Below, in pieces: positions 36,288-49,371 of a stretch of 64,000 nucleotides of DNA. Within the stretch, counting starts at the first letter, position 1, and every line of letters starts with the position of its first letter. The position numbers were made by a program, and so were the translations under genes. The notes under the pieces are model-generated. The model searched no databases. It was not told where the DNA came from and saw only the letters and a program-made list of their open reading frames with translations. Source of the stretch: Dactylonectria macrodidyma (taxonomy: Eukaryota; Ascomycota; Sordariomycetes; Hypocreales; Nectriaceae); assembly GCA_020744425.1 (NCBI GenBank), contig JAGMUV010000004.1, positions 3,534,001-3,598,000 on the forward strand. The letters are read 5' to 3'.

Positions 36288-37968
36288 TCAGTCTTCCCTC
36301 TTGATATTGGTTCGACTCGGTTGTCGGGGTAGCATGGGACTATTAGGTCGGCTGGTGGTGATACCGACATCCTCGTCGAAAGGCGCAAGAGTCAAGCGAG
36401 CTCCAGAAGTTCCACGCGGGGTATATACTCGCTCAATGGTAGGCCTCTCGAATTTCGCAATCTTGATGGCAGCAGGACGGTGGATCGTGCGCTCCGAGCT
36501 GCTGTAGATGTACGTCGACAAGAGCACGCACGAAGTGCCAAGGATGAACTGTTAAAAAAAGGGGGTTAGAATGCTGTTTGAAGGGAAAGCGAAAACTGCC
36601 GAGACAAAAGGGGTCTTACCGTAAATGTGACTTCAAAGTTGAAAACGAAGACGCTAATCACGAAACTGACGATAATGCTGATGCTTGTCGCAAAATTCTT
36701 AACGATATTGTCGGTATCGCGAATGACGACGCTGACGATGAGACCGCCGGCAGCCTGGAGAATCACAGCACTCCAAACAACCCAGTTGTAGCCCTCAAAG
36801 AAGCCGTGCTCCCTGATACCGGTTCCATCCTGCCACATGACACCGCCAAAGAGCGCAGCGAACAGAGAATAAAAGCTCAGCTGCACATTGCGGATCCAAA
36901 CGCTGGCTTGGGTGGGGCTATCCTTTAGGAGCTTCTCAAAGTAGACGCTGGTAAGGCCAGAGACCGAGGCGGCGACCAAGACAGCGGATAGGCCAACGGA
37001 GTAGTCCATTAGAGGATCAGGAGGTGGTAAGTCGTGGTCAATGCCTTGATAGGTGGCGGAGCGTTTGGAGAGGCTTCCCCCCGAGGCGAAGTCGACGGGG
37101 GCGTGGCCGAGTTCATGTAGAGACCGGGGAAAGAAGTGGTCCGTCATATCGTGAAGAACAGGGAGGGATCCAGATGAGGAGGGGTCGGACTGTGGCAAAG
37201 AGACAATGCAAACGCCAAGGGTGAGGATGACCAGGGCGAACCAACGCTTGGGAGTAAGATGTCGACGGAGAAGTTTTACACTGAAAAGCGCGGTAATGAT
37301 GATCTAGGCGAGTTTTAGTCCCGGTCAAGCTACTTCCATCGCCATGCCAAGCACAGATGCGACTGGGTACCTTGAGTTACTTACCTTGAGCTGGTACAGG
37401 ATTTGAAAGTGGACGGCATCGAGGTTGCCCACCGCGACGTATTGCAATAGGTTCTGGAGTGTGTAGAACGCAGCGACGACGGCAAGCTTCCAACCATCAC
37501 CAGCAAAGACGGAGTTGTATATCTGCTCAAACAGAACGGTGGCGGGGGTGGTGGGGGCGAGTGTCTTGGAAGTTTCGTAGATGGCGAGTGTGAGAGAGAC
37601 GGCGAGCTTTATAACTTCATTGAGGAAGACGGCGGTCGAAGTGAAGTACCGATGGTCGCCGGACGGGGGCATGACGCGAGAATAGTGCATAATCTGTGTA
37701 AAACGAAGCCCGGTTAGCTTTGTCATGACATTGAGGGCAGATGGTGGTTGGGCACGTACCAAGATGAGGGCGGAATTTTGAAAAGTTAACTGCACCATGA
37801 CATCGTCAGTAAATCCGCTCGACACATGCGCCAAATTGGAGCCTTTGAAATTGGATCTGAGATTGGGGTTCGTACCGCGGTCAACGACCACTGCTTCTTG
37901 GTGAGGCCCAGAAAGCTGCCCTGGGAGGCCGGCGCGACGCCGCGCGGGTATCTGTCGAGGATTGCCAT
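36288..37968 (-). CDS. Nucleotide-sugar transporter (UDP-galactose/UDP-GlcNAc type)
   Basis: Five exons (37968-37876, 37789-37760, 37693-37385, 37303-36620, 36548-36288) join in frame to 458 residues. The second exon is only 30 nt long. The family signatures are present: QNSALIL then IMHYSR at the first span, FLNEVIKL, LLQYVAVGNLDAVHFQILYQLK, GVYFEK-like (SVYFEKLLKD) and VWIRNVQLSFYS. Together with about ten hydrophobic spans they place it in the UDP-sugar/CMP-sialate transporter group. Such proteins exchange UDP-galactose or UDP-GlcNAc for UMP across the Golgi membrane. A long loop between spans and a 90-residue C-terminal tail rich in Ser/Thr/Pro are larger than in the yeast relatives and probably cytosolic. 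The substrate cannot be decided by eye. ATG 37968 is the first Met in frame that precedes the conserved start. Confidence 0.93.
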
Positions 37969-40900
37969 GACGCACACGATTCACAGCGCGGGCGCGGCTA
38001 GCGACAGGCGGTTTGGAGTTGAGCTTTGAGTATGGTTAGGATGGGGAGAAGCAAAGCAAAGTGCCTGCGCCTGCGATTGCGCTGTCGACCGCAGATGCGA
38101 CTAGTTCGTTCGAAGTTCGTCGAAGTTTGCGTTGTGAGGCGCGGTGACTGGGCGTTGGTGGTGATCGGGAGTCGTCGGCACAAGTCCAAAATACGGGGAA
38201 CCCTTGCGACTGGTAAATTAATGGATATCGCTTCCTTCTGGGTTAGGTAGGGCTCCTCCGCAATCGCAACCAGGTAGCGCTGCCAAGGCTCGGGAGCCAA
38301 AGAGTCCTGTCTCTCTTCCTGGTCCTCTCGGGAGCTCGGTCTCGGTTTTGGGGCTAAATTTCGCTCGTGGCAGGTCGAGGTGCAAACGTAGTTGGTCGCG
38401 ATCAAGGGGGAAGCCTTTAGACGAGCTGGGAAGGAGCAACCGAGGGGATAGCGGGGAAAGGAGGGGGGACGATAGAGAAAGGAGCGAGGAGGAAAGGAGC
38501 GCAGAGAAGAGGAGAAAGGAGAGGTGAGAAAAGGAGTGCGCCGACCGAGGTTCCCAAGGGGCGAGGAGGAAGCAGGTGAAGGAGGAAAAGTCAAGATGTG
38601 TCAAAGGAGGCGTCACAGGAGGGGAGAAGCAACCTCGAATGAGCAATGCAAATGCAGATGCCAATGCAGCCAACAAGCCTGAGCAGCACGCCCCGAAAGC
38701 CGACCCCTGTTCGCACAAGTGACAAGCAGCAGTCAAGCAAAGCACAGTCGATACTTGTTCAGGGCAAAGACAAACCAAGGCAAGCAACCCCTGAACCTCC
38801 GGACGGAGCAAATTAAGGTAGAGTCGGTCTGTCGGTCGCATGTGGTTTGGCCTTGGTCTCTTTTTTCTTTGCTGGGTCATGACCCATGGTGGAGGCAGGG
38901 CCCAGGCCAAAGAGGTGGGTGGTTGCTTCTGTGGGTTGCCCTCTAAACTCGCGAATTAGGGTGCTGAGTGGTGGCGCGCAGGGGGCTGGCCCGGCAAGTT
39001 AGCCTTCCCCGACTTTTCGTTTTAGGGCGTTATGAGGTCCCTACAGTGCAGCGCCACGCATGGCACACGTTGGACGCCATGTTCTGGGGAATCTTATTCG
39101 CATTGGGGAAACTTGGGACTGGATACTCTTGGGTTTTTCGTACATGTTGGCTTTTGCTTTCTCCGTGGAAAGATACCAATCAAGCAATCCCGCTTTGTTG
39201 GGGCTTCACTCATCAATGCGCTTAATCAGGTTCACTCACATCCGTCTCCAGCCGCGAGCCCACAGACAGACGCCCAGACATCCAACGTCAGAAATCGCCA
39301 ACGACCCAAATCGCCCAACCAAGCCCTCCCATTCGCGATTCCCCTTTGCATGTCCCTGTTTTGCTTCTCACAGTTCCAGGGGTGGACCGAAAATGCTCCC
39401 CCCCCCCCCCCCTTCTTCCCCCCTTGTTCAGCCTACTCTCCGTCAACCCCTGTCCTGGGGCTTTTTCTCCGCCAAGCTGGAAGGCCGGCCACTTTTGTCC
39501 TTACCCGCAACTAACAACTGGTCATTCAGGAAGCTTTCCCGCGTCTGCATCGCCAGGAAGGGAAGGGAGAGAAGAGCAAAAAAAAAAATTCAGCACTGTG
39601 ACGATCTACACAATACCCCTGGCTAGCTTAATTCGTCGGTCGCCTCTAGGAGTTACTAACAAGATCGCAGCATCATCTATTTGATATCATGAGCTCGCAG
39701 GCGAGGCAGCCCTGCGAGAGCGACTGGACTCCCCCTGAGATCGAAACAATGAACTCTCTGTCCCCTGAGGTTCCAACAACAGGCCCCAGACCAAGGCGGC
39801 CATAGCCCCTTCCAGGCGTCCAGCCCAGGTTCTACGCCACCCATGAGCTGCTGAAAAAAGTCATTTAAAGACATGGGGGGTGAGGCGTGTGCAGTCGAGT
39901 CAGCACTGTATAATACTTAATCGCCATGGCGTCTGTCCTTGCGCCAAGAAACACGACGTGGCTTGTCCCTGTCGGCAAGAACCACCACAGGAACACTGAC
40001 AGCCCTTTGTTGGTCCGCGGAAGTGGGATAATGCCTCCTCTTTCCATCGCACGTACACCATCCCATTGCTGCAATGTGCCTGTCTGTACGGCTCTAGGCG
40101 GATAAGGTAGCACGAACATGTGTGCCCGTTTCGCGTGAATGTCTTTCCTTCCTGCGCAGGCGGGATCAGCTGAACTGTACATGAGCTGTCATGGCACACG
40201 GCAGGCCACGGCCACATTCTGTCGGTCCTTGGCTGCGACATCCCAGTCCTCGATCCTCGCTCTGCTGCCACTCAGCGAGACCCATCCACGTGCGTCGTGT
40301 GCTGTACCGTACTGTACAGCGCAGCAGTTCGCCTCGTCCCCAGCCCCTCCATGCTTCAACGCATCCCATCTTCGAGTCGACGCATCATGACCACCCTCCC
40401 ACCGGGAACTCACTCACCCCCAGCCAGCACACGCGACAGCTGCATGATACTGACTGAGAAGATGAGGGGAAATAATTCAAACCCCCCTCCTCCCCATACA
40501 CAATGCGTGGCCGAGGAGTCGTCATACAAGAAAATGAGTCGTATCGACGGACCATGCATCCCTTGTCCGACTTCCGCCGCTTTATTAATGTCGTCGGCGG
40601 TTCATGGTGCCCAAGCCGGTCCAGGGGGGGCCATGCTCCGGCTCCGGTCCGGCGCCGATCGTCGCAGGAATCCCGCAACAACCCCGCCGACGGGACCGTG
40701 GAAATGACGTCCTAGACATGTTAAAACCCGGCTCTCTATTCTATTGCTTCTGCGCATCTTCTGTTAAACATGCTATTCTCTCGTGTTTTCTTACTGCCTT
40801 CAAGCGAATGACTATTCGTACTCACTCACTATCTACAGAGGTAGACAGCCTCGTACTATCACGATACACACCTCACCTACAGCGGATAAAACTCACGAAT

Positions 40901-41556
40901 CCACCACGTGCTCAACATTCCTCGGCCAGCGGCATACATAGAAAGAGTCAACATCGTGGCGTTACGCCATCTCTCGCATGTTTCGCTTTCCCTCCCCGCT
41001 CCGTACTGCGACTGTAAGTGAATGGTGTCAGCATCCTTGTCCTCATCATCGACTATCTCGCATATCCTTTGTTCCACCACCCGCGCCAGGTCACGACTGC
41101 ATGGCGTCATCCAGCAACCCGCCTCTGCCCCCCAACCAGCCGCGTACAACCAAGTGACGTACGTCTACTTACATGCGCTGCAAGGCACGTAGCCACGTAG
41201 CCGCCCTTCCCGTCATCCGACCGCCTCCTTCGGTCAACACACGCCAGTCTCTCTCTAGCTTGCCAATGCTGGCAATTTGTACTACAGTTGACGACATCTT
41301 CTCTCAGCTCACAAAGCTCTCAAACTTGTGGGACACCGCACTGTCACGTATCGATTCCTCACCGCCGAATTTAACATTCATAAATTTTGCAATCTTCTAT
41401 TTGGTGCCGCCCGACCTGCGAGACGTCGCACTCGATTGCTTCTGGTAAACACGCCTGACCTGACCTGCAATCATCAACAACCTGGCTATGGTTCCACCGC
41501 TATCTGGGCTCATCATATTGTTCCTTTGTACAACGTGCCATCCTCATGAGTTTTGC
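37969..41556. other. Intergenic region upstream of the UDP-sugar transporter
   Basis: About 3.6 kb. The first part is the transporter promoter, with purine-rich tracts (GAGGAGAAAGG) around 38450-38600. A C-run of 14 lies at 39399-39412. No gene with consistent signals is seen. The 3' end is the flank of the KTR-like gene. Confidence 0.5.
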
Positions 41557-42985
41557 TTAGGCGAGAGCAAAGTTGCGTTCGTCGACAACTGTGTTCCCCG
41601 ACCTCAAACCGGGGATGGCTTCCTGTCGCTCTAGGTCACGAGCCATCTGCTCCCAGTAAGCCAGCACCCTTGCCATCATCTCCTTGGTTGCATCGGGAGA
41701 CTCAACCGTGCTAGTCGACTCGGGCCGGGCGCTGCCCTGCACCTTGATGTCGCGTTCTGGTGTTTCCTTGGGCTGACTTGGGCGATCCGCCTGGTGAGCG
41801 CGATGTCTCAAGACCCTCTTGCTAAAGTTCCAAACACTCTGTCTTGGTAAAAACATGCTAGCACTCAGCGTATGCAAGGGCACCTCGCTGATCGAGTGGT
41901 TGTAGAAAGCCCCTGCACTATCAAGATGGTCAAAGAAAGCGGCGTGGTTGGGGCTTCGGAACAAAGCAAGAGATCCAATCTCAAATGTTGGGTAAAGGCT
42001 GCTTTCATAAATGCCACTTAACCAAGACGTAAAAGCCTCTGCCAGAGAGGATATCATATCATCGCCTTCGTCGTTTTCATCGTCGTTTTGAAGAAGTTCA
42101 TCATCCAATTCGCCCGCAAAGCCAGAGCGGTCCTCCTAGGTGATCCGCTTCCTGTACCTCACTAGGCCGTCGTTAACTGATGATTCATCTTCTTTTTCTT
42201 CGACCTCCACCGAGATGGTCTCTGAATTCGGGGTGTCGAACAACCAAGAGACGTTTGCTTCTTTATGAAGCAGATCCGGGTGCTTTTCGATGAACGATCT
42301 GACTTGAGGCGACAGAAGACGCAAGTTGGTTTCGGCGTGGGCATCTCGGTGAAAGCCGTACTCGATTCCGTTGTCTCGCATGAAGCGAAACACGTCAAAG
42401 TAGAGATCTTGAGTCAACTGCGACTAATCACGGCTGTCAGCCAACGGTGGAACTTGTGGCAACTCTCACCTGCCAATCACCGTAATAACTCACCCCAGGT
42501 TCAACCTTCCAGAACCAATCATAGTCCTTCAGTCGCCGCTCCCGAGCAAAGAGTCCGGAGTTCCAGCGATATCTCTGTTGAGCGTCCACTGCAGGGAACT
42601 CGGGGTTGGGGCGAAATTGCATCTCGGGGCCAATGAAGGGAGGAGAGTGATGGTGAGTCCAGTCCGAGGTACCCCAGTGCTCGTTGGCAATGACTTCGTA
42701 AATGCAAGTAGCACTTGTGGCATTCGACGTCAGACACTTGAAGTGGTCGCTCAACTCGCGAGTGCTGAAGAAGATCCAATGGTACTGGTAGCGACTGACG
42801 AAGCGTTCCTCGAGCTGGTGCATAGAGAAGAGCAGGGCAGGAAGATCGGGTTCGTGAGCGAGCGTGACAAAGGCTGCGCGAAGAGGCGGATCAGCGGAGG
42901 GATCCAAGCCTAGGCCATGGATGCCCGCGAGTTGGAGCAGGAGGCATATCCAAGCCCACAACGGACGAGACGGCGCAACTCTCAT
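41557..42985 (-). CDS. KTR/Mnt-type alpha-1,2-mannosyltransferase (GT15) with in-frame TAG
   Basis: Two exons, 42985-42470 and 42423-41557, read in one continuous frame of 461 codons. A signal-anchor (residues about 1-24) is followed by the GT15 core. It includes WKVEPG, a 'VSYYGD' that matches the family's V(K/E)(F/Y)(F/Y)CD, and later FDVFRFMRDNGIEYGF. The second half has FEIGSLALF and a HLDSAGAFY element typical of the acceptor/catalytic region. KTR enzymes add mannose to N- and O-glycans in the Golgi using GDP-mannose. Oddity: codon 268 is TAG (42138-42136) and the frame stays open and family-like for 192 more residues after it. The gap could be a nonsense change, an unannotated 42-nt intron, or readthrough. 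Without a fix the product is 267 residues and lacks the FEI part. Intron 1 is 46 nt, at the lower limit. Confidence 0.8.
42136..42138 (-). other. In-frame TAG inside the KTR-like gene
   Basis: The reading frame upstream ends here and the one downstream (42135-41557) is the same frame. The local context is CACCTAGGAGG. A GTTAAC 42 bases before and the CTAG itself could form an unusually short intron of 42 nt in phase 0. Confidence 0.9.
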
Positions 42986-44563
42986 GCTGCCGGAGGTTTC
43001 CAATCGAGCAGGATTGACAAATGAAAAAAGAGTGTGAAAAGTTGGAATGAAGTTGGGACAACAAAACAAGGTTCGGGTTTCAAGAAGAGATGTAAGTGCA
43101 GCAGAGCAAAGGAGTGTGTGAAGTGCAATGTCGGGGCAGGGTTGTTGTGTCGACACGCACCAAGTGACCTGTCTACGATCAAAAGGTCAAAGAAGGAAAG
43201 ACGAAGTAGCCGGGAGGCGAGGGTGTCTCGAGAAGGAGAGTAAGTAGAAGGAAGTTGAAAGTTGAAGTTGATGAAACTCAACTGGCAGTTGTAGGTGGAA
43301 AGAAGAAGCAGAAGAGGTCGAAGAAGTGAATATTATAAGAGGTGTGGGAGGAAAAACATGTGAGAGCTGAGGATAAGCCAGCGATTCCCTGCTAGGCAGT
43401 CAGGCCTTATTGTTCAGGACGCGAGAATGGGCGAAGGGGAGCTCTGCTTGGGACGGAGACAGCCGCAGGCAGGTGCGAAACGGGTGCACAATGGGAATCT
43501 GGACGACGGTTGCCAGGACCTTGGTCGATCGAGAGCAAGGGGCCCTATTCACCGAGATCTCGGATCGCGGAGACAATTGCCCTAGAGCAGTCGAGAAGAG
43601 GGCAAGAGAATGGCTTCTGTCTGCGACGCAAGTGGTGGAACCCCAAAGGCGTAAGTGGCGACATTAGCAAGTCGGCAAGCTCATTCAGCCAGTCGAAAAA
43701 TGCGGCTCAACTTATGGAACAATGGCACCAAAACTCGCAGGGGAATACAAATCTCAGCTCAACAATGGGGCTCTACAATAGCACTGACGCCTTATCACAC
43801 TCTCTCTCTCTCTTCAGCAAACTCCTTCGCGTGCGGCACCACCACGACCCGTTCGCTCAGCGCCCATAAAAATGGTCGCGGGAGGGCTTGGCCTTAGGTG
43901 ACGGAGCGATGCGGCGCAATTGGGAGCAAAAAGGTCAAGCAACGTTGTTTGGCCAAGCAAAGTCTGCAGTAGGTAGCACCTGTGGTCGAGTCTGCTGACC
44001 CCTTTGGTTGCTTTGGTTGCTTGGTTGCCTTGGAGAGAGATTGAAACGCTGCGAGACTGAAGTTGCACTGCGGCTCCGAAAGGGCGTGGTACTAGACTAC
44101 CTACCAGTTGCCGGAGCCAACGGTCCAACACCACGGCGAGCAGTGATTAACAGCAACCGGCAACGGCCAAGAGACTCCGCCCGACATCGCCCTCGCCTTG
44201 CCGAGAGGCATCACAGCTATTGGTCAGCTTATTGTCAGCTACTCACTCTGCCAACTACCTTGCTCTACCAACACTCTTCCATGTTGTCCAACCAAAATCC
44301 AAGAGTTGAGACACCCTTCCTACAGGTAACCTGTCACCAGCAAGCACAGGCGGCAAGACAGCCTGCATCGTCACAAGCCATCATTAATACAGAAACATAC
44401 AGTGATCTATACCCACATAGCCAAGAGCTCTTTCTCCCTACCTCGGTCGTCCGAAAAAAAAAAAAAGTGTCCCCCCAACGCCCATCTTGTCCCGGCGGCA
44501 GACCATCCCAGCCTCCGTCCACAAACATGTACTTGTACTGATACACGGATTGCGACACAACCC
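42986..44563. other. Intergenic region between the KTR-like gene and HIRA
   Basis: KTR promoter first, then sequence with no gene; a run of 14 A is at 44454-44467. The last part is the HIRA 3' flank. Confidence 0.5.
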
Positions 44564-47500
44564 TCATGCCTCAACGTCCATTGATTCAACGTCTGCCGAC
44601 CCGTCTTCCAGGTCAAGCTCCAAGACCCTAGCGTACTGCAGGGTCAATCGCTGCAACTCACGGAATTTTCCTGTCCAACATGTTAGTGTCTCATGTGACG
44701 AGCCATCGGCACAGAGATCAACTTACCAAGAATCATTACCACGCCCTTCAACAGCTCTTTTCGATCCCACCCACAAAGGTCTCCCTCCTTGCTGTACCAG
44801 CCCCGTCCAACATCCTCCGCCTTATCATCGTCATCTTCTTCCAGAATTCCACCAACGAGGCTGTTGAGAAGCTCTTCCACCTTTTCTCTTGATCCCTCGG
44901 CTCCCAGTCGCTTCGCATACATGAAGAGGTACAGACGGAACTCCTCCGTCGAACCCAGCTGCATGGCTCCCGCGATCCTATTCTCCAGATGCGCGATGCT
45001 GATGCTGCTCTCTAGGCCCTCTGATTCCTTGCGCTGAACGAGCATCTTAATAATACGTTGCAACCCATAGGATCGGCCTTTAAGCAAGAACTCGTTGGTG
45101 GTATGGCGTTCCAAGAAAGGAATGATACCAGAGGAAGCCGTCACCTTTGTCGAGTCCTTGTCTTTACCGTCCTTGGAAATAGGACCCACAGCTGTGGACT
45201 GGAGGACAGATATGGACGAGTCGTTGGAGTTCCAGTACTGCGACCCGACTGCCCACCAGGCTTCGCTGAGTCGCTGCCAGGTGAACATATCGCGGGAGTA
45301 GTAGTAGCCGTCGCCGTTGGTGAGGGTCACAACGACGTGCCCAGTCGAGTTGAGATGCGCAGAGGTGACACCCGGTCCCGGAGTCGCCGTGTGTTGGGTC
45401 AGCGAGGTCGTAACCACGTCCAGTATTGGCCCGAGAGAAACAGGCGGGTGAGGCGAAGTTTGCGTCTTGAGCTCCCAAACGTGAGCCAAACCCATTGCCG
45501 TAATGCAAAGAAGCCAGTGCTCGCGACATTCGAGAATGACCGGTTGTGACTCCAGCACCATGGGATTGAGAAGCCTCCTTCCGGCAGGGGTCCAGACGTG
45601 GATAGATCCATCCTCGCACGCCACAGCCCAGAGGTTCTTGTTGGCCGTCACCAAAATGATGGCCCTCGGTAGAAATTCCTGCCACAGCAGTGCACCTCTC
45701 TTTGTGACGGTAACGTGAGAAGGATCTCGAGGGCTGTCGCCATTCTTGGCCTCCAAAATGAAGTTCTCAGGAATCCTAGACGCATCCTCGAGTGAGGTTT
45801 CTTCCTGCAGGATGCCGCGTTCGAGTGGTCGGAGGATGTGTGACCGAATCTTGGGCACGGCCAGCCGGACTTGGGCAAACGAAATCGAAGGGTTGAGGAC
45901 TGCTGGTCTGAGGAATTCAGGCGTCGGCACCACACCATTTTGAACGGGCGCAAGGGTGGCAGGCTCCGCGCCGTCCGCGCCATTGGTAAGGACTGGCGTT
46001 GGACCCAGCGAGGCCCGCTTCGCAGCCGGCTCCTCTTCGTCTTCGACCTCAGTCCCAGCCATTCGCCTCTTGTTTCCGAGCAGCATAGACGCGATACCTC
46101 CTCTAGGAAGTCCGTCAAAGGGCTTCGTGAGGTCGAGAACGAGCTGAGGAGCCTCGTTCTGGGTCGCTTTGGTCGTGGCTGACCCAACCAACTGAGTCTG
46201 AGGAAGCGACGATTGACCTGTCCCGGATGACGACACCAACAAAGGTGCAACTCGCTTCTTGCCGTCCTTGCCAATTGTGACTCTTGACTTGAGTTCCTTG
46301 ACACGCTCTGCCGTCTTGTCCGCGGCCTCTTCTGGCTGCTTCTCGGGCTCGGCCGCATGGCCATTGGTAGCAGGCTTAGCTGTCGTCGAGCTTGGCTTGG
46401 TGCCATTAGTCACAGGTGTCGACTCTTTGGTCGATTCGGACGCGAAATCTCCCATCAGAGCACCCATCCTCGACTCTACAGCTCTTGATTCGCCTTCTTT
46501 GCTCTGGTTCTCCAGCATCAATCCATCCACATCCTCAACGATGCCCATCCCCTTGCGAGAAACACCATACTTTTGCAGTGCTTTGTCATTCTCCTCGGGT
46601 TGCGCAACCCAGCCCAGCTCTCCTTCTCCAAACTTGACGACGACAATGCTTCCGTCGAGGCTTGCAGCAAACAGGGTTTGGCCGTCGGGTGTCCAGGCCA
46701 GGTCTGATATTGACTTGCCAGCTAAGTCCTGGAGAACGACGACCGGTCGCGAAGTGTTGGTATTCCAAATGCTCAGTGTCTTGTCCTGGCCGGCCGAGGC
46801 AATGACGGTGACGAGCTGCCCACCGGCGCCATTCGTGGGATCATCTTTGTCCGGCTGCACGGTGTGGAAGAGTCGGGGGGAGAACATGCAGACTTCTGTG
46901 GGTGCCTCATGTCCGATCAGGTTGATTTCGCTGTCCCACCTGCTTCGTTCGATAATCGCGACGGAGCTGACGGGGCCATTGACAGCATTGGCAGCGGCGA
47001 TGTGGTTGCCGTCAGGGGACCAAGAGCAGCGGCGGAAGTATGTGGTAAGGGGCGAGCTCTTGAAAGGAGAGCTGATGGTGGTCTCGAGGACAAAGTTATT
47101 AACCATGTCGTGTTGAGTAGCATTGGGCGCCGGGGAGGTGAAGCGAAAGATCTTGATGGTTCGGTCGTCGCTGGCCGTAGCGAAGAACTTGTTGGCTGGA
47201 TCGAAAGTGATACCTTTGACATGGCTCTGGTGCGCGGAGAGAGTCTTGAGTTTCTCAAAGGTGTAGCCAGACCAGACAACGACCTTGGAGTCGAGGCCAA
47301 CGGACACGAGAATAGAGGAGTCGTAGGACCAGGCAAGGTCCTGAATGTCGTTGTCGTGGCCAATGAGGCGCTTGTAGGTCTTCCAATTCTCAACTGGAGG
47401 TGGCTCGTCGGTGCCGAAAGTAGCAGCAGGAGGGCCCTTGTCGAGGTGGTATACACAGATGATCTTATCGTCGGCGCCACTCGCTAGGTAGCGATTGTTG

Positions 47501-47739
47501 GGAGAGAAACGAACGGAATGGATGGTGCCTAAGTGATGGCTCATGTGGCAGAGTTGGCGCGGCTTGTTGTAGTCGGGCGAGTTTGCGTTGTAGACGGACT
47601 CGGTGGACCAGATGCGAACGTGGCCGTCGCCGCCGGCTGTCGCGAGACGCTTGCCATCGGGAGAGACGTGGCAACTGTAGACTTCAAAGTCCTTTTGCTC
47701 GCCGCTATGGCTTAGCCATGACGGCTTGATGAGATGCAT
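44564..47739 (-). CDS. HIRA/Hir1 histone chaperone subunit
   Basis: Two exons (47739-44727 and 44670-44564) join to 1039 residues, the usual size of fungal HIRA-type proteins. The N-terminal half (residues about 1-375) is a WD40 propeller; repeats are visible as HVSPDGKRLATAGGDGHVRIW, VRFSPNNRYLASGADDKII and LAWSYDSSILVSVGLDSKVVVW. A low-complexity stretch follows with the Asf1-binding B motif (about 485-503, VTIGKDGKKRVAPLLV). The C-terminal HIRA domain covers about residues 735-965. The small last exon supplies the conserved end 'GKFRELQRLTLQYARVLEL'. In the HIR complex it deposits H3-H4 outside replication and silences histone genes. The 56-nt intron has a CTAAC branch site. ATG 47739 (MHLIKPSW) is the family start; an open frame of 125 codons upstream is not conserved. 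Confidence 0.95.
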
Positions 47740-49371
47740 GGCGGGGCGAGCCACATGGGCGACAGGGTCGGCCAAGGGTGAGGTTTCGCGCAAGTCGCAG
47801 CTGTCGTCGGGTGATGATGGAAGGGAATTCGATTGCGGGTGCGTTGGAGGCAATGCAGGCCGAAGGTAATACCGAGTTAGATGGGTGTCAAGACGCGGTT
47901 TGAGGCTTTGATGGACGCGGTGGATGATGGACGGTGCGGCGATGATGGAGTTGTGGTGGGAGATGATTGGGCAGCCGCCGTTGTGATGGGGATGGTGAGG
48001 GATACAAAAAGGTTGGTGGTGAGGTGACGCGCTGCGCTTGCGCTGTGTCGCGTTTTCCAGGGCCTCTGCTCTGCAACGCAAAGCACAGCCGTGACTTTTT
48101 GGTGGGAAATTCAATCAATCAATCAGAAGAGAGACGCTCCTCAGGCGCTAGAGCTCTTAGTATGCACTGTCACAGTGGAGAGCTCGCCAGGGCTGGATTG
48201 GATGAATTCTATCCTGGGGGTTCCATTCTGGACGTGCTGCTCCCAGTGCCGGGGTCAGACGCGGCTGTGATTGGATGGGTCGGATTAACGATTTTGCTGC
48301 CAGTTCACTGGCTATCCGGTCGCGACAACCTCCTCCTCCTCCTTCAGTGGAAGGGTACACAGCCCAGATTCCAAGCAGCGGCATATTGCCATGTGATTCC
48401 AATCCCGTGGTTAGATCTTGACGACCTGCGGGCCTCTCGAGGGGCCACGGCCGTCTTCACATGTTCTCCCGTGCCACTTTGCTCAAGTCGTTACACGACC
48501 TTGCACCAACTCCAAGGGCATTTGTTGCTCGAGGGTCTTTGGTCACGGGCCATCCATGACATGCCACAAAATTATTCTCTAACGTATGGGACGCTGTTCT
48601 TGATGGCCGTGGCCCTTGGAAACTCTTTTAGTCTTTCTGCCTTATGCAAAGTCACGTTTCCGGGAACAGACAATGTCACTGATGTGCCGATGTCAGAACT
48701 AGTAGCGGACTTGAATATACAAAACACTTCACTTATCTATAATTATCAGCCTTGAATTTTATGTTGTGATGTTCCCAGCAGTCCTTTCTTGCAAAGTCAC
48801 CGAGTTGTTCATGCACAAACTATTTCCGTGATCAACTTGTCTTGTCCCATTGTTCCAGGAACGTCTGCATTCTGCACGTCAAAGAACAACGCAGCAACTA
48901 TGTATTCACTATTACTAACTACAATTACGAGACTCTCTAGAGGATAGCCATTAAAGACCCCTGTGTTTCCTCGGTTTTAGCTACCAAAGCCCAGGTTTCT
49001 GACCAGTTCAGCGGAACGAAGCATGGCGTTCACTCGACTCTTGCATAACAGCAGCATTAGCACTAGTTACTTGCATAACTGGGAAGTGATTCAGCGGAAT
49101 CAGTCACTTACAATTCAGGTCAGTTACCAAATTCTTGGGTATATCTTTTCCGCCATAAACTTTCTCTCTGGCCTGGTTTCTTCACCTCACACACTCTCCT
49201 TCTACTTCCACATCGAAACTTCTTCGACACATTCCACACGACCAATATCTATCACAACTAGTATCACAACGACGATACATTCCACACAACCAATCTTAAT
49301 CACGGCTAGTATCACAACCACGACCGCAACCACGATTACAGCAACGATCACGACAACGCATCACTCGCAAC
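47740..49371. other. Divergent intergenic region
   Basis: HIRA promoter on the left and amidoligase leader on the right. The last 180 bases before 49372 are rich in CAC/ACAA repeats, typical of fungal leaders. No gene. Confidence 0.55.

Noticed and set aside
42424..42493. Alternative KTR intron starting at GTGAGT 42493
   Set aside because: It would remove the conserved VSYYGD segment that aligns with the family's V-x-F/Y-F/Y-C-D; the later CAG/GTGAGA donor keeps it. Not excluded by transcript data.
47740..48114. 125-codon in-frame extension upstream of the HIRA start
   Set aside because: The family start MHLIKPSW lies at 47739; the upstream part is low-complexity (His, Pro, Ser) and unlike HIRA.
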